A stretch of 64,000 nt of DNA from Arthrobacter crystallopoietes (GTDB lineage: Bacteria > Actinomycetota > Actinomycetes > Actinomycetales > Micrococcaceae), in NCBI RefSeq assembly GCF_017603825.1, contig NZ_CP072014.1, positions 3,534,001 through 3,598,000 of the forward strand, in the 5' to 3' direction. The notes under the pieces are model-generated. The model did no database searches. It was given only the letters and a program-made list of their open reading frames with translations, and had not been told where the DNA came from. Shown here piece by piece: positions 51,761 through 61,291 of the stretch. Both the position numbers and the translations under genes were made by a program. How positions within the stretch are numbered: position 1 is the stretch's first letter; each line of letters begins with the position of its first letter.

Positions 51761-54700
51761 TCAGGCCTCTGCCGTGGCAAGGCGCTGGGATATGACGGTG
51801 GAGACGCCGTCCCCCCGCATGGTCACGCCGTAGAGAGCGTCGGCGACTTCCATGGTGCGCTTCTGGTGGGTGATGACGATGAGCTGGCTGGATTCGCGCA
51901 GCTCTTCGAAAATGGTGATCAGCCGCCCCAGGTTCGTGTCATCCAGGGCCGCCTCAACCTCATCCATCACGTAAAAGGGCGATGGCCTCGCCTTGAAGAT
52001 CGCCACCAGAAGGGCTACCGCAGTCAATGAGCGCTCGCCGCCGGAGAGCAGCGAGAGGCGTTTGATTTTCTTGCCGGCCGGGCGTGCCTCGACTTCGATA
52101 CCCGTGGTGAGCATGTCGTCCGGGTCCGTGAGCACCAGGCGTCCTTCACCACCGGGAAACAGCCGGCCGAAGACGCGTTCGAACTGTGCCGCCGTGTCAT
52201 GGTAAGCCTCGGTGAAGACGCGTTCCACCCGCTCATCGACTTCCTTAATGATGTCCAGCAAGTCCTTGCGCGTGGCCTTGAGATCCTCCAGCTGGCCGCT
52301 GAGGTACTGGTGGCGTTCCTCCAACGCCGCAAACTCCTCCAGTGCCAGCGGGTTCACCTTGCCTAGGGAGGACAAGTCCCGTTGGGCCTTCTTCAGCCGC
52401 TTCTCCTGTTCTGCCCGGACAAACGGCACTCCCTCGATCACCGGGTTACCGTCTTCGTCCACCTCCGCGCGCAGGGCCGCCCATTTGTCGTTCGACGCCG
52501 CCGTGGCCACCGGAACCGGTTGGTCCGGCCCGTATTCAGCCACAAGGTGATCCGGCGTCAAGCCCAGTTCGTCGATCGCTTTCGTTTCAAGTGCCTCGAT
52601 GCGCAGCCGCTGCTGGGCCCGCGCCATCTCATCGCGGTGGACGGAATCCGTCAGCTCCCGCAGCTCATTGGCGAGCGTGTCGGTCGAGGTGCGGACGGTG
52701 GCCAGTTCGCGCTCCCACGCCGCCCGGACCTCCTCCGCAGCATCACGTTCGCGTTCGGCCAGATCCACCGACACGTCCAGCCACGCCAGCACCTGTTTGA
52801 CGCCCCGCGCGACGGCGGCGGCTTTGGCCGCCTGCACCTGGCGCTTGCGGGCCCGCTCGGCTGCCTGCGCCCGGGCGTGACGTTCCGTTGCCGCTGCCCG
52901 TTCCAGCGATGCGGCGCGGTTGCCGATGGCGTTCAACTGCTCCTCGCCCGAGCGCAGGGCAAGTCTGGCTTCCATCTCGCTCTGACGTGCCCTGGTGGCG
53001 GCGGCTGCGAGCGCGTCGCGCTCTTCAGTTGAGGGCTCGGATTCTGCAGGTGCTTCCTGGGCGGCGCCAAGCCGCTGGGTGATCTCTGCCAGTTTCTGCT
53101 GTTCAGTGGCAACGTTGGCCTCGGCAGCTTCAACCAGCCTGGCAAGCCGTTCACTCTCCCCCACGGCCGAGCGCAGCGTGGAGCCGAGATGGCCCAGCCG
53201 TTCAGCCACGGCCGCCAGCCTGGCGTCCGATTCGTTCAGTTGTTCCAGCGCCGCCTCTGCCCGGGCGCCGGTTTCTGCACGCCGCGCCGTCGCGGCTGCG
53301 ATCGCAAACTTGGCCCGTTCTGCCCTGGCTGTGGCCTGTGCCAACCGTTGGCCCGTCTCCTCCACCGCAGCCTGCACCTCCAGCAGACTCGGCCGGCCGG
53401 CCGAGCCGCCGCGAGCGCCATAAACACTGAAGACCTCGCCTGCCTTGGTGACCGCGGTCAGCTCCGGACGGGCGGAAACGGCTTCCGCAGCCCCGGCGAG
53501 ATCCTCAACGACGACGACGGAAGCCAGAAAGGCGCGTACCGCTGCGGCTTCTTCCTTCAACGTGACTAGAGAGAGGGCACGGACCGCGTCGCCCGGCAGG
53601 GCCAGGTCACCCGGGGCCTGATCCGCGGAAGCCTGGTTGGCAGGGGCAGGATCCGCAGGGGCGAAATGACCCGTCCGGGCGAAGACAAGCTCAATCCGGC
53701 CCGCGTCCTCGCTCTTCATCAACTCCAGCGCTTGCACCCCGGCAACCCGGTCGGCAACGACAACCGCTTCGGCGCTGCTTCCCAGGGCCGCGGCTATCGC
53801 GGGTTCGTACCCGGGTTCCACCGAGATCAGTTCTGCCAGCGCGCCCAAGACTCCCTGTGAACCAGAGGCCAGCAGAGCCTCGCTGCCGTCCCGTCGGTCC
53901 AGGCCTACTTCCAGTGCTTCCTTTCGGGCTGACAGCGCATCACGCTCACGTTCGGCTTCCCGTTCCTCCGCGACAAGGGATTCGAGTTCTTCCTCGATGG
54001 CATCCAGCTCCTGCGATGCCTGCTCGTATTCGGCGTCGAGGCCCTCTTCCCCTTCCTCCACGCCGGCGACCTGTGATTCCAGCGCGCTGAACTCGGTCTG
54101 CGCCTTCCGACGTCGTTCCTCGCCCTCACCGATCGAGGCACGCAGGCGTCCCAGTTCAGCTTCCGCTGACTCCACCCGCGAGCGGGCCGCCGCCACCTGT
54201 CCGGCGAGCTTCGCGAGACCTTCCCTGCGGTCTGCTGCCGCCCGGAGGATGGCGGTCAGGCGTTGGTCTTCGGCGGCGGCGCTGGCTTCCGCGTCGGCGC
54301 GGGCCTGCACTGCGTCCTCCAGGGCTTCCCTGCGGTCCTCCAGTTCGAACTCAAGCTCCGCCTGCTCTTCGCGCACCTGTGCGGCTTGCTGTTCCAGCTG
54401 GTCCGGATCCCGTCCGGTTTCGGGTTCCGCATCCGCATTGCCGAGCAGCCGGCGTCGTTCATTGGCCAGGTTGCCGAGTGATCTGAACCGTTCGCGGACG
54501 GAAGAAAGCTGGTACCAGGCATCCCGGGCGGCATTCAGCGTCGGTGTAGTCTCTGCCGCCAGCCGTTCCAGTTCCGCGAGCCGCCGCCGTCCGGTCTCGA
54601 GGGTCCGTTCCACCTCGGCCTGCCTGGCTTTCATCGCGGCTTCGTCCGCCACTTCCTGAGCCAGGGCAGCGGTCAACTGGACCAAGTCATCTGCCAGCAG

Positions 54701-55384
54701 ACGCGCCCGCGCATCCCGGACCTCGAACTGCACCTGCTGGGCGCGGCGGGCCACCTCGGCCTGTTTTCCCAGCGGGGTCAATTGCCGCCGGAGCTCCCCG
54801 GTGAGATCGGTCAGGCGCGCGAGATTGGCCTGCATCGACTCCAGCTTCCGGACCGTCTTTTCCTTACGCCTTCGGTGCTTGAGGATTCCCGCGGCTTCCT
54901 CGACGAACCCCCGGCGGTCATCCGGAGTGGCATGCAGGATGCGGTCCAGCTGGCCCTGGCCCACGATCACGTGCATCTCGCGACCAAGGCCGGAATCGCT
55001 GAGCAGTTCCTGGATGTCCAGCAGTCGACAGTTGCTGCCGTTGATGGCATATTCGGAGCCGCCGGTGCGGAAAAGCGTGCGCGAAATGGTGACTTCGGCG
55101 TATTCGATGGGCAAGGCGCCGTCGGCATTGTCTATGGTCAGGGAGACCTGGGCACGGCCCAGCGGCGAACGCCCAGAGGTCCCTGCGAAGATGACGTCTT
55201 CCATCTTGCCGCCGCGCAGAGTCTTGGCACCTTGTTCGCCCATGACCCAGGCCAGGGCGTCGACGACGTTGGATTTGCCGGACCCGTTGGGCCCGACGAC
55301 GGCCGTGACACCGGGCTCGAAATCGAAGGTCGTGGCAGACGCAAAAGACTTGAAGCCGCGCACAGTCAGAGATTTCAGATGCAA
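51761..55384 (-). CDS. smc: Chromosome segregation protein SMC
   Basis: A 1207-residue ATPase of the condensin complex. The N-terminal head begins LHLKSLTVRGFKSFASATTFDFEPGVTAVVGPNGSGKSNVVDALAWVMGEQ (Walker A). Two long coiled coils flank a hinge at about residues 510-670 (GVLGALAELISVEPGYEPAIAAALGSSAEAVVV). The C-terminal head has the signature LSLLSGGERSLTAVALL and Walker B PFYVMDEVEAALDD. TTG 55384 is the likely start, with GGGAG upstream. It is divergent from the ole operon. Confidence 0.97.
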   Translation of the reverse strand: MHLKSLTVRGFKSFASATTFDFEPGVTAVVGPNGSGKSNVVDALAWVMGEQGAKTLRGGKMEDVIFAGTSGRSPLGRAQVSLTIDNADGALPIEYAEVTISRTLFRTGGSEYAINGSNCRLLDIQELLSDSGLGREMHVIVGQGQLDRILHATPDDRRGFVEEAAGILKHRRRKEKTVRKLESMQANLARLTDLTGELRRQLTPLGKQAEVARRAQQVQFEVRDARARLLADDLVQLTAALAQEVADEAAMKARQAEVERTLETGRRRLAELERLAAETTPTLNAARDAWYQLSSVRERFRSLGNLANERRRLLGNADAEPETGRDPDQLEQQAAQVREEQAELEFELEDRREALEDAVQARADAEASAAAEDQRLTAILRAAADRREGLAKLAGQVAAARSRVESAEAELGRLRASIGEGEERRRKAQTEFSALESQVAGVEEGEEGLDAEYEQASQELDAIEEELESLVAEEREAERERDALSARKEALEVGLDRRDGSEALLASGSQGVLGALAELISVEPGYEPAIAAALGSSAEAVVVADRVAGVQALELMKSEDAGRIELVFARTGHFAPADPAPANQASADQAPGDLALPGDAVRALSLVTLKEEAAAVRAFLASVVVVEDLAGAAEAVSARPELTAVTKAGEVFSVYGARGGSAGRPSLLEVQAAVEETGQRLAQATARAERAKFAIAAATARRAETGARAEAALEQLNESDARLAAVAERLGHLGSTLRSAVGESERLARLVEAAEANVATEQQKLAEITQRLGAAQEAPAESEPSTEERDALAAAATRARQSEMEARLALRSGEEQLNAIGNRAASLERAAATERHARAQAAERARKRQVQAAKAAAVARGVKQVLAWLDVSVDLAERERDAAEEVRAAWERELATVRTSTDTLANELRELTDSVHRDEMARAQQRLRIEALETKAIDELGLTPDHLVAEYGPDQPVPVATAASNDKWAALRAEVDEDGNPVIEGVPFVRAEQEKRLKKAQRDLSSLGKVNPLALEEFAALEERHQYLSGQLEDLKATRKDLLDIIKEVDERVERVFTEAYHDTAAQFERVFGRLFPGGEGRLVLTDPDDMLTTGIEVEARPAGKKIKRLSLLSGGERSLTAVALLVAIFKARPSPFYVMDEVEAALDDTNLGRLITIFEELRESSQLIVITHQKRTMEVADALYGVTMRGDGVSTVISQRLATAEA

Positions 55385-55632
55385 ATTGTGTCTCCCGCAG
55401 CACTTTTTCCTTGAAACAATCTATCGTGTTTCCTATGCAGACCGCGGCAAGAAGGGGCGGTAGTGTGCGCAAGCAGGCCTCCCGGGTCTGTTGTGGAGGA
55501 GCGGTTAATCACATATGCATGCCGGACGGTGCATGTGCGGGAACGGCCGCATTAGGTGCATAGTTAAGGTTTCGGGGTGCATCACAGGCGCGGACCGGTG
55601 CCGCGGACAGAAACACGAATAAAGGCTGGATA

Positions 55633-56658
55633 TTGATCGGTAACGCGACGTTTCGACATGACAACACGGCACTGCTGGCCGTCACAAGTGTGGAGGCGCC
55701 GGTAGTCGTCAGTTCCGCGGAGTTCGACGAGCGCCTAGCCCCCAGCCTCAAGCGTCTGCGCCTTTCCAAGCGTCTGCTCGAGCGTGTCGCCGGAGTGTCC
55801 GAACGCCGCTGGTGGTCGCCGGGCACAAGTTTCGACGATGCCGCCATTGAAGCCGGCGCCAAAGCCATGGCCGAAGCCGGCATCGAGCCGGACGAAATCG
55901 GTCTCCTGATCAATACTTCGGTGACCCGCAAGAACCTCGAGCCTTCCGTGGCGGTCAAGATCCACCACAGCTTGGGTTTACCGTCGTCGGCCATCAACTT
56001 CGACCTTGCCAATGCCTGCCTCGGGTTCGTCAACGGGATCACCCTGGCGGCCAACATGATCGACTCCGGCCAGATCAAGTACGCCCTCATCGTCGCCGGG
56101 GAAGATGCACAGCAAACCCAGGAAACCACTTTCAGACGGCTGAACGACCCCGGGTCCTCCAGGGAAGACTACCTGCGCGAATTCGCCACCCTGACGCTTG
56201 GCTCCGGCGCCGCCGCAGCCGTGATCGGCCCGGCGGACCTGCACCCCGGCTCGCACCGGATCATCGGTGGCGTATCGCGCGCCGGGACCGAACACCACGG
56301 ACTGTGCGTGGGCGGCCAGGACGGGATGTTCACCGATACCAAGGGGCTGCTGGAAGGCGGGCTTGAACTGGTGGTCACGGCGTGGCACGAGGCGCATGAC
56401 AACGGCTGGAACTGGGGGTCCATGGACCGCTACGTCACCCACCAGGTCTCCAATTCCTACACCAACGCCATCATCAAAGCCGTCAACCTCGTGAAGGAGA
56501 GAGTACCGATCACCTTCCCGAAGTGGGGCAACGTGGGTCCGGCGTCGCTGCCGATGACCCTGGCCCAGGAAGCGCAGAGCCTCAACGCCGGCGACCGTGT
56601 CCTGTGCATGGGCGTAGGCTCCGGGCTGAACACGGCCATGATGGAGATTGCGTGGTAA
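55633..56658 (+). CDS. oleA: OleA thiolase-like acyl-CoA condensing enzyme
   Basis: Condenses two fatty acyl-CoAs head-to-head to a 2-alkyl-3-ketoalkanoyl-CoA, the first step of long-chain olefin synthesis. It is 341 residues from TTG 55633 (MIGNATFRHDNTALLAVTSVEAPVVVSS). Catalytic Cys129 is in FDLANACLGFVNG, His270 in VTHQVSNSYTNAI, Asn300 in WGNVGPAS. Glu103 (NLEPSVAVKI) has the same 26-residue distance to the Cys as the catalytic base Glu117 has to Cys143 in Xanthomonas OleA. These distinguish it from FabH. It opens a four-gene run with overlapping ends; the 248-nt gap to smc holds the promoter. Confidence 0.9.
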   Translation: MIGNATFRHDNTALLAVTSVEAPVVVSSAEFDERLAPSLKRLRLSKRLLERVAGVSERRWWSPGTSFDDAAIEAGAKAMAEAGIEPDEIGLLINTSVTRKNLEPSVAVKIHHSLGLPSSAINFDLANACLGFVNGITLAANMIDSGQIKYALIVAGEDAQQTQETTFRRLNDPGSSREDYLREFATLTLGSGAAAAVIGPADLHPGSHRIIGGVSRAGTEHHGLCVGGQDGMFTDTKGLLEGGLELVVTAWHEAHDNGWNWGSMDRYVTHQVSNSYTNAIIKAVNLVKERVPITFPKWGNVGPASLPMTLAQEAQSLNAGDRVLCMGVGSGLNTAMMEIAW

Positions 56659-59351
56659 CTGAGCTGTGGCCCGGCGTCCGGGCTGTCTGGTCCCGCCGCA
56701 TCAACGTACCCTCGACGGCGGCAGCGGACCCGGACGGCAGCACGCACACCTGGCATCTGCTCGACAACGGCCCCCAACTGGAAGAACGCGGGATCACGCC
56801 CGCCGGCACGTTGCTCTGCGTGCACGGCAACCCCACCTGGTCCTACCTCTGGCGCAGCTTGCTGGCGGCAGCAACCGCGGCGGACCGGCCCTGGCGTGTT
56901 GTCGCCGTCGACCAGTTGGACATGGGCTTCTCCGCCCGCACTGGTGCGTTCCGCCGACTTGAGGACCGCATCACGGATCTGGGCGACCTGACCCGGGAGC
57001 TGAACCTCACGGGCCCGGTCGTCACCGTTGGCCACGACTGGGGCGGCCTGATCTCCCTCGGCTGGGCAACACGCCACCGGCAGCAGCTTGCCGCGGTCGT
57101 CCTGACGAACACGGCCGTTCATCCGGCCGGCTATTCCGTCCCCGCCCCGCTGCAGCTCGCACTGCACCCGGCCGTGCACAGTTGGGGAACGACGACGTCG
57201 GCCGCCTTCCTCCGCGTGACACATGCGTTGGCGCATCCCCCGCTGGACAAGGACGTCCGCGACGCGTTCATGGCACCGTACCGCAGTGCCGGGCGCAGGT
57301 CCGGGGTGGGCAATTTCGTCGCCGACATCCCCGCGGACCCGTCTGCACCCAGCTGGGGCACGCTCACCGGGGTAGCCGATGGCATCCGTTCGCTGGATGT
57401 TCCGGCCCTGGTCCTGTGGGGGCCGAAGGATCCGGTCTTCTCCGATCGTTACCTGCGCGATCTGCTGCAGCGACTGCCGCAGGCCGACGTGCACCGGTTC
57501 GAAGGTGCCGGCCATCTGCTTCCCGAGGACGCAGACATCGCAAGCCCCGTCTTCAACTGGCTGGACACGTTGAAACCAGGCCTCGACCTGGACAGCGCGG
57601 GAAACGGACTGACCCATACAGTGGCGGCTGCCAGCACTCCGGAAAGCGGCACACTCGAAGCCGCAGCAACGGTGCCCGCAGCAGACACGGCCTCGTTCCG
57701 TCACATGCTGGCCGAACTGGCCGAGCGCGCCGGGGACAGTTGGCCGGCCGTGGTGGACATGGCCCCCCTCGACGCCGAGCCGGGAACGGGTCCACGGATA
57801 TTGTCGTGGACCGAATTGGCCGCTGTCGTGGACCGTCTGGCAGCGGGTTTGTCGTCCATCGGTGTCAAGGCCGGAGACCGGGTCAATCTGCTGGTTCCGC
57901 CCGGCATCGAGCTGACGAGTCTGATCTACGCGTGCCTGAAGCTCGGCGCCGTCATCGTGGTGGCCGACGCCGGCCTGGGCGCCACCGGCCTCAGCCGTGC
58001 CATCAAGGGTGCCGGGCCGAAATTCATCATCGGAATCGAACGCGCCTTCGTTGCCGCACGGCTCTTCCAATGGCCTGGGGTAAGAATCAGCGCCACGGCC
58101 ATGAGCGCGCCCAAACGCGCGCTATACGGCGTCAGCCACACAGTGGAGGACCTGCTGCAGTCGATTCCGGGCACGCCCGGTACCGAAGCCGCCACAACGA
58201 GTCCGGAACCGGACGCGGATGCCGCTATTCTCTTCACTTCCGGCTCCACCGGACCAGCGAAGGGCGTGGTCTACACGCACCGGCAGTTGGCCGCCATGCG
58301 GGATACCTTGAAGGATACGTACAAGCTGCAGGCCGGCACCGCGCTGGTTGCCGGTTTCGCCCCCTTTGCCCTGTTGGGGCCCGCGCTGGGAGCCACCTCG
58401 GTCACCCCGGACATGGACGTCACCGCGCCCAAGACCCTGACCGCGGCGGCACTGGCCGAAGCCGCGGCCGCCGTGCAGGCGACGGCCGTTTTCGCGTCCC
58501 CGGCGGCACTGAACAACGTCGTTGCTACCGCCGCCGAGCTGTCCGGTCCGCAGCGCGGCGCTTTGGGCGAGGTTGAACTGCTCCTCTCCGCCGGCGCGCC
58601 GATCCCGGAGCCGCTGCTGGCCAAAGTCCAGCGGCTCGTCCCCAACGCATCCCTGCACACGCCGTACGGGATGACCGAGGCCTTGCCCGTCACCGACATC
58701 AGCCTCGAGGAAATCCGCGCAGCAGGTAAGGGCAACGGCGTCTGCGTCGGCACTCCCGTATCCGGCACCAAGGTTGCCGTCACCGCTCTGAACCCGGATG
58801 GCAGCAGCACGGATGACCCGCTCACCCGGCCCGGTGTGACCGGCGAGATCCTGGTCAGCGCTCCGCACGTGAAGGACCGCTATGACCGGTTGTGGATCAC
58901 CGAATCGCACAGCAGATCCGTTCCCGGCTGGCACCGCACCGGCGACGTTGGGCATCTTGACGACGCCGGACGCCTCTGGGTCGAGGGACGGCTGGCACAC
59001 ATCCTGACTACCGCCGACGGCGTCAGGACGCCCGTGGCCGCAGAGCAGGCAGCCGAATCGGTCTCCCAGGTGGCGCGGGCGGCCGTGGTGGGAGTAGGCC
59101 CCGATGGCGCCCAGGTTCCGGTCGCCGTCGTCGAAACCCAGCCGAAGGCACGGAAACCCGCTCCGGCTGCATGGAAGCTGAGTGCCAAGGTGCGCGAGAA
59201 CGTAGCGGCAGAAACCGGCCTGGACCTAGCATCCGTCCTGCTGGTGCCCGAGCTGCCTACCGATATCCGGCACAATTCCAAGATCGACCGGGCCGCATTG
59301 GCACAGTGGGCCGCGAAGGCGCTGGCCGGAGGACGGATGGGCCAGCCATGA
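56652..59351 (+). CDS. oleBC: OleBC fusion: beta-lactone decarboxylase and beta-lactone synthetase
   Basis: An 899-residue natural fusion. Residues about 1-315 are OleB, a haloalkane-dehalogenase-like alpha/beta-hydrolase: LLCVHGNPTWSYLW (halide/oxyanion region) and VGHDWGGL with Asp129 as nucleophile. Residues about 360-899 are OleC, an AMP-forming-ligase-fold protein: AILFTSGSTGPAKGVVYTHR (P-loop), TPYGMTEALPVTDI and a C-terminal RVARAAVVGV region. OleC makes a cis-beta-lactone from the beta-hydroxy acid; OleB decarboxylates it to the alkene. The GTG at 56652 overlaps oleA by 7 nt, with GGAG 5 nt upstream. The same fusion is known in Micrococcus luteus. Confidence 0.92.
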   Translation: MVTELWPGVRAVWSRRINVPSTAAADPDGSTHTWHLLDNGPQLEERGITPAGTLLCVHGNPTWSYLWRSLLAAATAADRPWRVVAVDQLDMGFSARTGAFRRLEDRITDLGDLTRELNLTGPVVTVGHDWGGLISLGWATRHRQQLAAVVLTNTAVHPAGYSVPAPLQLALHPAVHSWGTTTSAAFLRVTHALAHPPLDKDVRDAFMAPYRSAGRRSGVGNFVADIPADPSAPSWGTLTGVADGIRSLDVPALVLWGPKDPVFSDRYLRDLLQRLPQADVHRFEGAGHLLPEDADIASPVFNWLDTLKPGLDLDSAGNGLTHTVAAASTPESGTLEAAATVPAADTASFRHMLAELAERAGDSWPAVVDMAPLDAEPGTGPRILSWTELAAVVDRLAAGLSSIGVKAGDRVNLLVPPGIELTSLIYACLKLGAVIVVADAGLGATGLSRAIKGAGPKFIIGIERAFVAARLFQWPGVRISATAMSAPKRALYGVSHTVEDLLQSIPGTPGTEAATTSPEPDADAAILFTSGSTGPAKGVVYTHRQLAAMRDTLKDTYKLQAGTALVAGFAPFALLGPALGATSVTPDMDVTAPKTLTAAALAEAAAAVQATAVFASPAALNNVVATAAELSGPQRGALGEVELLLSAGAPIPEPLLAKVQRLVPNASLHTPYGMTEALPVTDISLEEIRAAGKGNGVCVGTPVSGTKVAVTALNPDGSSTDDPLTRPGVTGEILVSAPHVKDRYDRLWITESHSRSVPGWHRTGDVGHLDDAGRLWVEGRLAHILTTADGVRTPVAAEQAAESVSQVARAAVVGVGPDGAQVPVAVVETQPKARKPAPAAWKLSAKVRENVAAETGLDLASVLLVPELPTDIRHNSKIDRAALAQWAAKALAGGRMGQP

Positions 59352-60376
59352 GCACCGGAAACGCCCGGAACATCCTGGTCACCGGCGCCAGCGGCATGCT
59401 TGGCAGTGCCGTCGCCCGGCTGCTGATGGAGCAAGGGCACAGCGTGCGCACCTTCCAGCGGCGTCCGGCTGCGTTGGGCCGTAATGCGGCACAGGCAGAG
59501 ACGGTTCTGGGGTCGCTGACCGACGGGCTGGCCGTAGCCCGCGCAGTCACGGGCGTTGACGCCGTCGTGCATTTGGCGGCGAAGGTTTCCTTCACCGGCG
59601 AATGGAGCGACTTTGTCGCCACAAATATCGACGGTACCCGGGCTCTGCTCAAGGCCGCCCGCGGTGCCGGTGTGCGGGACTTTGTGCTCGTCTCTTCGCC
59701 GTCGGTCGCCCATTTCGGCACGGCCATTGCCGGCGCCGGCGCAGGAACTGCGGATCCGGATCGCGCACACGGAAACTATGCCAGATCCAAGGCTGCCGCC
59801 GAGCTGCTCGCCTTGGCAGAAGACTCCCCCGGTTTCCGGGTGGCCGCCGTACGTCCGCACGTCGTCTGGGGGCCCGGGGACACTCAGCTGGTGGAACGGG
59901 TCGTGGCACGGGCACGGGTTGGCCGGCTGCCCCTGCTTGACCATGGCACCGCGCTGATCGACAGCACCTACATCGACAACGCCGCCGCCGCCATAGTGCG
60001 GACGGTGGAGCGGATGGACCACGCCCACGGCCAGGCGCTGGTGGTCACCAACGGCCAGCCGCGGCCGGTAGGCGAACTGCTGGCCGGCATCTGCGCGGCC
60101 GCCGGTGTGAGACCCCCTGCCTGGAATGTGCCGGGTTGGCTCGCCCGGGGCGCCGGCAGCGTGATCGAGCGTGCGTGGACCGCAGCCGGTAAACGCGGAC
60201 TGGTCCGCGACGAGCCACCGATGACAAGGTTCCTGGCCGAACAGCTCTCCACCGCGCACTGGTTTGACCAGCGCCGTACGCGCGAGGTGCTGGACTGGTC
60301 CCCCGCGGTCAGCATCGAAGAGGGCCTGGACCGGCTCGCGGAGCACTACCTCGGCCCGTCCGGCCGGCACGCCTAA
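59348..60376 (+). CDS. oleD: OleD 2-alkyl-3-ketoacid reductase (SDR)
   Basis: NADPH-dependent reductase giving the beta-hydroxy acid that OleC uses. It is 342 residues, an extended SDR related to 3-beta-hydroxysteroid dehydrogenases: ILVTGASGMLGSAVARLL (TGxxGxxG), VVHLAAKVSF, VSSPSV and the catalytic YARSK. The ATG overlaps the oleBC stop (ATGA). Reaction order OleA-D-C-B matches the gene set. Confidence 0.93.
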   Translation: MSTGNARNILVTGASGMLGSAVARLLMEQGHSVRTFQRRPAALGRNAAQAETVLGSLTDGLAVARAVTGVDAVVHLAAKVSFTGEWSDFVATNIDGTRALLKAARGAGVRDFVLVSSPSVAHFGTAIAGAGAGTADPDRAHGNYARSKAAAELLALAEDSPGFRVAAVRPHVVWGPGDTQLVERVVARARVGRLPLLDHGTALIDSTYIDNAAAAIVRTVERMDHAHGQALVVTNGQPRPVGELLAGICAAAGVRPPAWNVPGWLARGAGSVIERAWTAAGKRGLVRDEPPMTRFLAEQLSTAHWFDQRRTREVLDWSPAVSIEEGLDRLAEHYLGPSGRHA

Positions 60377-60399
60377 CTACCACCCGCAGGAGAATCAGC

Positions 60400-61215
60400 A
60401 TGCAGAGTCTGAAACATGTCGCCGACTGGCCGGTCCCGAATGCCTCCACCGCGGTGATCGGAAAGGACGGCGGACTGCTGGGCTCCCACGGAGACCAGGA
60501 CCGCCAGTACGCGCTGGCCTCCGTCACCAAACTGCTTAGCGCCTATGCCGTCTTGCTGGCGGTGGAGGAAGGCGCCTTGGAACTGGACCAGCCCGCAGGA
60601 CCGGAGCGTTCGACCGTCCGGCATCTGCTGGCACACAGCGGCGGCTACGACTTCGGTGACCGCTCCGTGCGCTATACCCCTGGCGAACGCCGCCTGTACT
60701 CCAACGCTGGCTTCGAGGTCCTCGGCGAAACCGTGGAACAGGCAACCGGACTGGCCTTCGCCGACTATCTGCGCGACGGCGTCCTGCTGCCGCTGGGCAT
60801 GCAGCGGACTTCGCTGGAGGGCTCCCCTGCCGCTGGAGCCACCTCCACCGTCGCCGATTTGTCGCGCTTCGCGGCGGAGCTGCAACAGCCCCGACTACTG
60901 CATTCCTCAACGCTGAGCGAAGCCACCTCCGTGGTTTTCCCCGGGTTGGCAGGCGTGCTGCCCGGCTTCGGGCGGCAGAAGGACAATGACTGGGGCCTGG
61001 GCTTCGAAATCCGCAACGGCAAGCAGCCGCACTGGACCGGCGCAAACAGTTCGCCGCGCACATTCGGCCATTTCGGTCAGTCGGGTACGTTCCTCTGGGT
61101 GGATCCGGAAGCCGGCGCCGCCTGTGTCACGCTCACGGACCGTGACTTCGGCCCCTGGGCGGCCGAGGCTTGGCCGGCTTTCACCGATGCGGCGCTGGCC
61201 GATCTGGCTGCCTGA
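60400..61215 (+). CDS. Serine hydrolase of the beta-lactamase/PBP4-like family, ole-linked
   Basis: A 271-residue protein lying 23 nt after oleD. No signal peptide, so it is cytoplasmic. Motifs of class C beta-lactamase-like hydrolases: S41-V-T-K44 (SxxK), Y100-S-N102 (YxN), and GHFGQSG, which takes the place of KTG. Intracellular relatives include esterases such as EstB. Tight coupling suggests a link to the olefin pathway, for example hydrolysis of acyl or thioester by-products, but that is inference; the alternative is an unrelated gene that shares the transcript. Confidence 0.75.
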   Translation: MQSLKHVADWPVPNASTAVIGKDGGLLGSHGDQDRQYALASVTKLLSAYAVLLAVEEGALELDQPAGPERSTVRHLLAHSGGYDFGDRSVRYTPGERRLYSNAGFEVLGETVEQATGLAFADYLRDGVLLPLGMQRTSLEGSPAAGATSTVADLSRFAAELQQPRLLHSSTLSEATSVVFPGLAGVLPGFGRQKDNDWGLGFEIRNGKQPHWTGANSSPRTFGHFGQSGTFLWVDPEAGAACVTLTDRDFGPWAAEAWPAFTDAALADLAA

Positions 61216-61236
61216 GCAAAGTTCCTGGTCGCTGTG

Positions 61237-61278
61237 CGGTGCCGCGGACTGCGGTTTGTACACGCGTCCGCGGCACCG
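61237..61278. terminator. Bidirectional terminator between the serine hydrolase and fmdA
   Basis: CGGTGCCGCGGA (61237-61248) with TCCGCGGCACCG (61267-61278), a 12-bp perfect stem between convergent genes. Confidence 0.68.
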
Positions 61279-61291
61279 TTGCAGCCTCAGC

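Noticed and set aside
55633-56658. OleA considered as a second FabH
   Set aside because: The Glu103-Cys129 spacing, the ANACLGF active site and the adjoining oleBC-oleD genes identify OleA.
56457-60370. Two long open frames (537 and 496 codons) opposite oleBC and oleD
   Set aside because: The plus-strand Ole proteins have all catalytic motifs and overlap-coupled starts; the antisense products have none.
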